Below, piece after piece: positions 4,931 through 6,754 of a stretch of DNA of 6,754 nt. Source of the stretch: an uncultured Clostridia bacterium (GTDB lineage: Bacteria; Bacillota; Clostridia; Peptostreptococcales; Anaerovoracaceae); the NCBI GenBank assembly GCA_937928455.1, contig CALFUG010000293.1:1-6754 (forward strand), read 5' to 3'. Numbering within the stretch: the first letter of the stretch is position 1; every line of letters begins with the position of its first letter. The position numbers and the translations under genes were made by a program. Below the pieces are notes generated by a model, which saw nothing but the letters and a program-made list of their open reading frames with translations, ran no database searches and was not told the origin of the DNA.

Positions 4931-6307
4931 ATGGATTACGGAATATTGATTCTAGTCCCCATCCTGGTGGTGCTCATCTTAGCCTTATGGACAAAAAGCA
5001 CCTTTATCTCCATCCTGGGCGGAGTTGTTGTGGCCTACCTTATGTTGGCAAATTTCAACCCTCTGGATGGTTTTTGGCAGCTTATTGATGGTTTCTATGT
5101 CACCGCCACAGATGATGGGACCGTATGGGTTCTATTGGTAGTTGCACTATTTGGAGCATTGATTGCATTGATGCAAGACTCCGCCGGCGTTTTGGGTTTT
5201 TCCAACCTGACGCAAAAAATATTGAAAAGCCGACGTTCCTCATTGTTGGGAACCTGGATTCTAGGCATTATTATTTTTGTAGACGATTATTTGAATTGTT
5301 TGGCAGTGGGGGCTGCCGTTCGGGATTTAACCGACAAATACAAAGTGCCCCGCGAAATGCTGGCTTACATTGTCAACTCCACCGGTGTCACCGTGTGCGC
5401 CATCATTCCTTTCTCCACTTGGGGTGCTTTTATGGGAACCCAAATGGAAGAAGCCGGGATGACGGGTGAACTCAGTGCAGTAGGCGCTTACTTTCAGGCC
5501 ATGCCCTTTGTAGTGTATGGTTGGCTTGCAGTGCTGGCAGTTCCTTTGGTCATACTGGGGATCATCCCACTTTTTGGTCCCATGAAAAAAGCCAACGAAA
5601 GAACACTGACCACTGGCGAAGTACTTTCTCCCGAATCGAAAGCGGCTCTGGTAGAATTGCCGGAAGAAGAAGCGGCCTTGGAAGGGAAAAAACGAAGAGC
5701 CATCAATTTCCTGGCTCCCATCCTCTTGGTTGCCATAATTACGGTTGTAACCGAGGACATGGTGGTTGGACTATTTGCCGCATTAGTACTGTGCTTAATT
5801 ATGTATCTACCTCAGAAACTGATGACCTTTCATCAATATATTAACTCCATTATGAGAGGGTTGACCGATATGTTCCCCCTCATCATCATTATCCTACTGG
5901 CTTATATGTTTGTAGATGCCAACACGGCTCTCGGCTTGATTGACATGATTACAGAAAACGCTTCCAATGCATTAAACCCGGCCTTATTGCCTGCTTTGAT
6001 TTTCGTGGTCATCGGATTATTGTCCTTTGGCTCCGGAAGTTTCTGGGGTTTGGCGGCCATCGCGTTCCCCATAGTGGGACCCTTGGCGGCTGCTTTGGGA
6101 GTACCCTATGCCCTGGCATCCGGCGCCCTGATATCTGCCGTTTGCTTTGGCGGCCATATCTGTATCTATAGCGATACTGTTATTTTAACCGCCGCTTCCA
6201 CACAAGTGACCAATGTGGATTATTTCAAAACCTCTGCACCTCTTGTGGCCATACCTTTTGTGGCTTCCATCATCGTATTTTTAATATTAGGATTTGTGAT
6301 TATATAG
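4931..6307 (+). CDS. NhaC-superfamily membrane transporter (458 aa)
   Basis: This is a polytopic inner-membrane protein of the NhaC-type Na+/H+ antiporter superfamily, which includes antiporters and organic-acid or amino-acid exchangers. It has about ten or more hydrophobic segments (from about 5-40 to 440-458) and a charged cytoplasmic loop at about 218-258. The family repeat motifs are visible: FVDDYLNCLAVGAAVRDLTD (116-135), YIVNSTGVTVCAIIPFSTWG (146-165) and CFGGHICIYSDTVILTAAST (405-424). Compared with typical NhaC blocks, DST has become NST (Asn149) and FGDH has become FGGH (Gly408), while DD118-119 and SDT (414-416) remain. This makes a plain Na+/H+ antiporter less certain. The ATG at 4931 has AAAGGAG five bases before it. 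The frame is open back to 4850, but that part overlaps the peptidase and is not membrane-like. It is the last gene before a terminator. Its place beside a dipeptidase suggests peptide or amino-acid transport, which is inference. Confidence 0.88.
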   Translation: MDYGILILVPILVVLILALWTKSTFISILGGVVVAYLMLANFNPLDGFWQLIDGFYVTATDDGTVWVLLVVALFGALIALMQDSAGVLGFSNLTQKILKSRRSSLLGTWILGIIIFVDDYLNCLAVGAAVRDLTDKYKVPREMLAYIVNSTGVTVCAIIPFSTWGAFMGTQMEEAGMTGELSAVGAYFQAMPFVVYGWLAVLAVPLVILGIIPLFGPMKKANERTLTTGEVLSPESKAALVELPEEEAALEGKKRRAINFLAPILLVAIITVVTEDMVVGLFAALVLCLIMYLPQKLMTFHQYINSIMRGLTDMFPLIIIILLAYMFVDANTALGLIDMITENASNALNPALLPALIFVVIGLLSFGSGSFWGLAAIAFPIVGPLAAALGVPYALASGALISAVCFGGHICIYSDTVILTAASTQVTNVDYFKTSAPLVAIPFVASIIVFLILGFVII

Positions 6308-6330
6308 CACCCATCCTTTCAAGGACAAAC

Positions 6331-6362
6331 AAAAATACCTTTCACTATGAAAGGTATTTTTT
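6331..6362. terminator. Bidirectional intrinsic terminator between transporter and tRNA cluster
   Basis: A 14-bp stem (6331-6344 with 6348-6361, core ATACCTTTCA/TGAAAGGTAT) closes a CTA loop and is flanked by A-run and T-run on opposite sides, so it can end transcription both ways. On the plus strand it ends the transporter message 24 bases after its stop codon. On the minus strand it begins directly after the CCA end of the proline tRNA. The outer T at 6362 is also the last base of that CCA. Confidence 0.85.
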
Positions 6363-6439
6363 GGTCGGAGTGGAGAGATTCGAACTCTCGACCTCTTGAC
6401 CCCCAGTCAAGCACGCTAACCAAACTGCGCCACACCCCG
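6362..6439 (-). tRNA. tRNA-Pro (anticodon GGG)
   Basis: Read on the minus strand this is a complete 78-base tRNA with CCA encoded. The acceptor CGGGGTG pairs with CACTCCG (one G-T pair), the D-stem is GCGC/GCGT, and the T-arm GAGAG-TTCGAAT-CTCTC is perfectly paired. The anticodon arm is CTTGA-CTGGGGG-TCAAG, giving GGG at 6402-6404 with G37, as expected for proline. It follows a hairpin that separates it from the initiator tRNA and is followed at once by a terminator. No clear promoter of its own is visible. Confidence 0.95.
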
Positions 6440-6464
6440 ATATAATTTCTAAAATGACTTTATA

Positions 6465-6494
6465 AAAGGCTCTCATGGTTGATTGAGAGCCTTT
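6465..6494 (-). terminator. Terminator-like hairpin inside the tRNA cluster
   Basis: AAAGGCTCTCA (6465-6475) and TGAGAGCCTTT (6484-6494) form a perfect 11-bp stem with an 8-base loop. On the minus strand the stem is followed by TTTTAT, a weak U-tract, so it would act after the initiator tRNA and before the proline tRNA. It may be a partial terminator that lowers proline tRNA output, or an RNA-processing element. Confidence 0.6.
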
Positions 6495-6501
6495 ACATTC
6501 G

Positions 6502-6577
<76 letters not shown>

Positions 6578-6608
6578 TCATTATGTTTGCCCGATCAACA
6601 CCATTACT

Positions 6609-6697
6609 TGGTGCCGGAGACCGGGGTCGAACCGGTACGAGCTTGTAAGCTCACGGGATTTTAAGTCCCGGGCGTCTGCCAATTCCGCCACTCCGGC
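6609..6697 (-). tRNA. tRNA-Leu (anticodon TAA)
   Basis: This is a complete 89-base class II tRNA with CCA encoded. The acceptor GCCGGAG/CTCCGGC is perfectly paired, the anticodon arm CGGGA-CTTAAAA-TCCCG gives TAA at 6661-6663, the long variable arm GAGCT-TACA-AGCTC marks a leucine-type tRNA, and the T-arm is ACCGG-TTCGACC-CCGGT. It lies four bases after the asparagine tRNA and 31 bases before the initiator tRNA, so the three are likely one transcript. Confidence 0.96.
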
Positions 6698-6701
6698 AAA
6701 T

Positions 6702-6754
6702 TGGCTCCAAGGGTGGGGCTCGAACCCACAGCCTATCGGTTAACAGCCGAGTGC
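6702..6754 (-). tRNA. tRNA-Asn (anticodon GTT), 5' end beyond window
   Basis: Only the 3' part is present. The anticodon loop CTGTTAA gives GTT at 6742-6744. The T-arm GTGGG-TTCGAGC-CCCAC is perfect. The 3' acceptor strand CCTTGGA is followed by discriminator G73 and CCA, as expected for asparagine. The D-arm and 5' acceptor strand are cut off by the window edge. Confidence 0.92.

Overview
The window looks like a stretch of chromosome from a low-to-moderate GC Gram-positive anaerobe, most likely class Clostridia. This rests on strong AGGAGG-type ribosome sites, AT-rich spacers with TTGACA/TATAAT-like promoters, intrinsic terminators with U-tracts, tRNA genes that encode their own CCA, and the protein families present. 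I cannot name a genus. No mobile element, CRISPR array, rRNA or phage gene is visible.

Region 1 (1-2571, minus strand). Two adjacent genes encode membrane proteins that share a plan: a four-cysteine zinc ribbon in the cytoplasm, a basic KKGC-type boundary, one membrane helix, and a C-terminal domain predicted to lie outside. They are followed, probably under a separate promoter, by a small hotdog-fold acyl-CoA thioesterase of the FlK-like type. The zinc-ribbon pair has a good promoter at 2668-2695. Its function is unknown and it is the least characterised part of the window.

Region 2 (2572-2780) is a divergent intergenic region. It holds the minus-strand promoter, a candidate extended -10 promoter for the plus-strand TetR gene, and two copies of the palindromic word TGAATATTC, one beside each promoter.

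Region 3 (2781-6362, plus strand) is a compact regulator-enzyme-transporter module: a TetR-family repressor, an M20/PepV-type dipeptidase with a TTG start, and an NhaC-superfamily transporter. Between tetR and the peptidase lies a consensus -35 promoter whose spacer holds a palindrome, AATAAC-GT-GTTATT. A second, inverted copy sits just downstream. The two copies together form a 15-bp stem followed by a T-run, so the same bases can be an operator pair and a tetR terminator. The simplest reading is that the TetR protein senses a peptide-like or amino-acid-like compound and controls its transport and hydrolysis. That is inference.

Region 4 (6362-6754, minus strand) is a tRNA cluster transcribed toward the transporter: Asn(GTT, cut by the window edge), Leu(TAA), initiator Met(CAT), then a hairpin, then Pro(GGG), ending at a terminator shared with the transporter gene. 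The initiator tRNA gene has two consecutive T-T oppositions in its T-stem, which is unusual.
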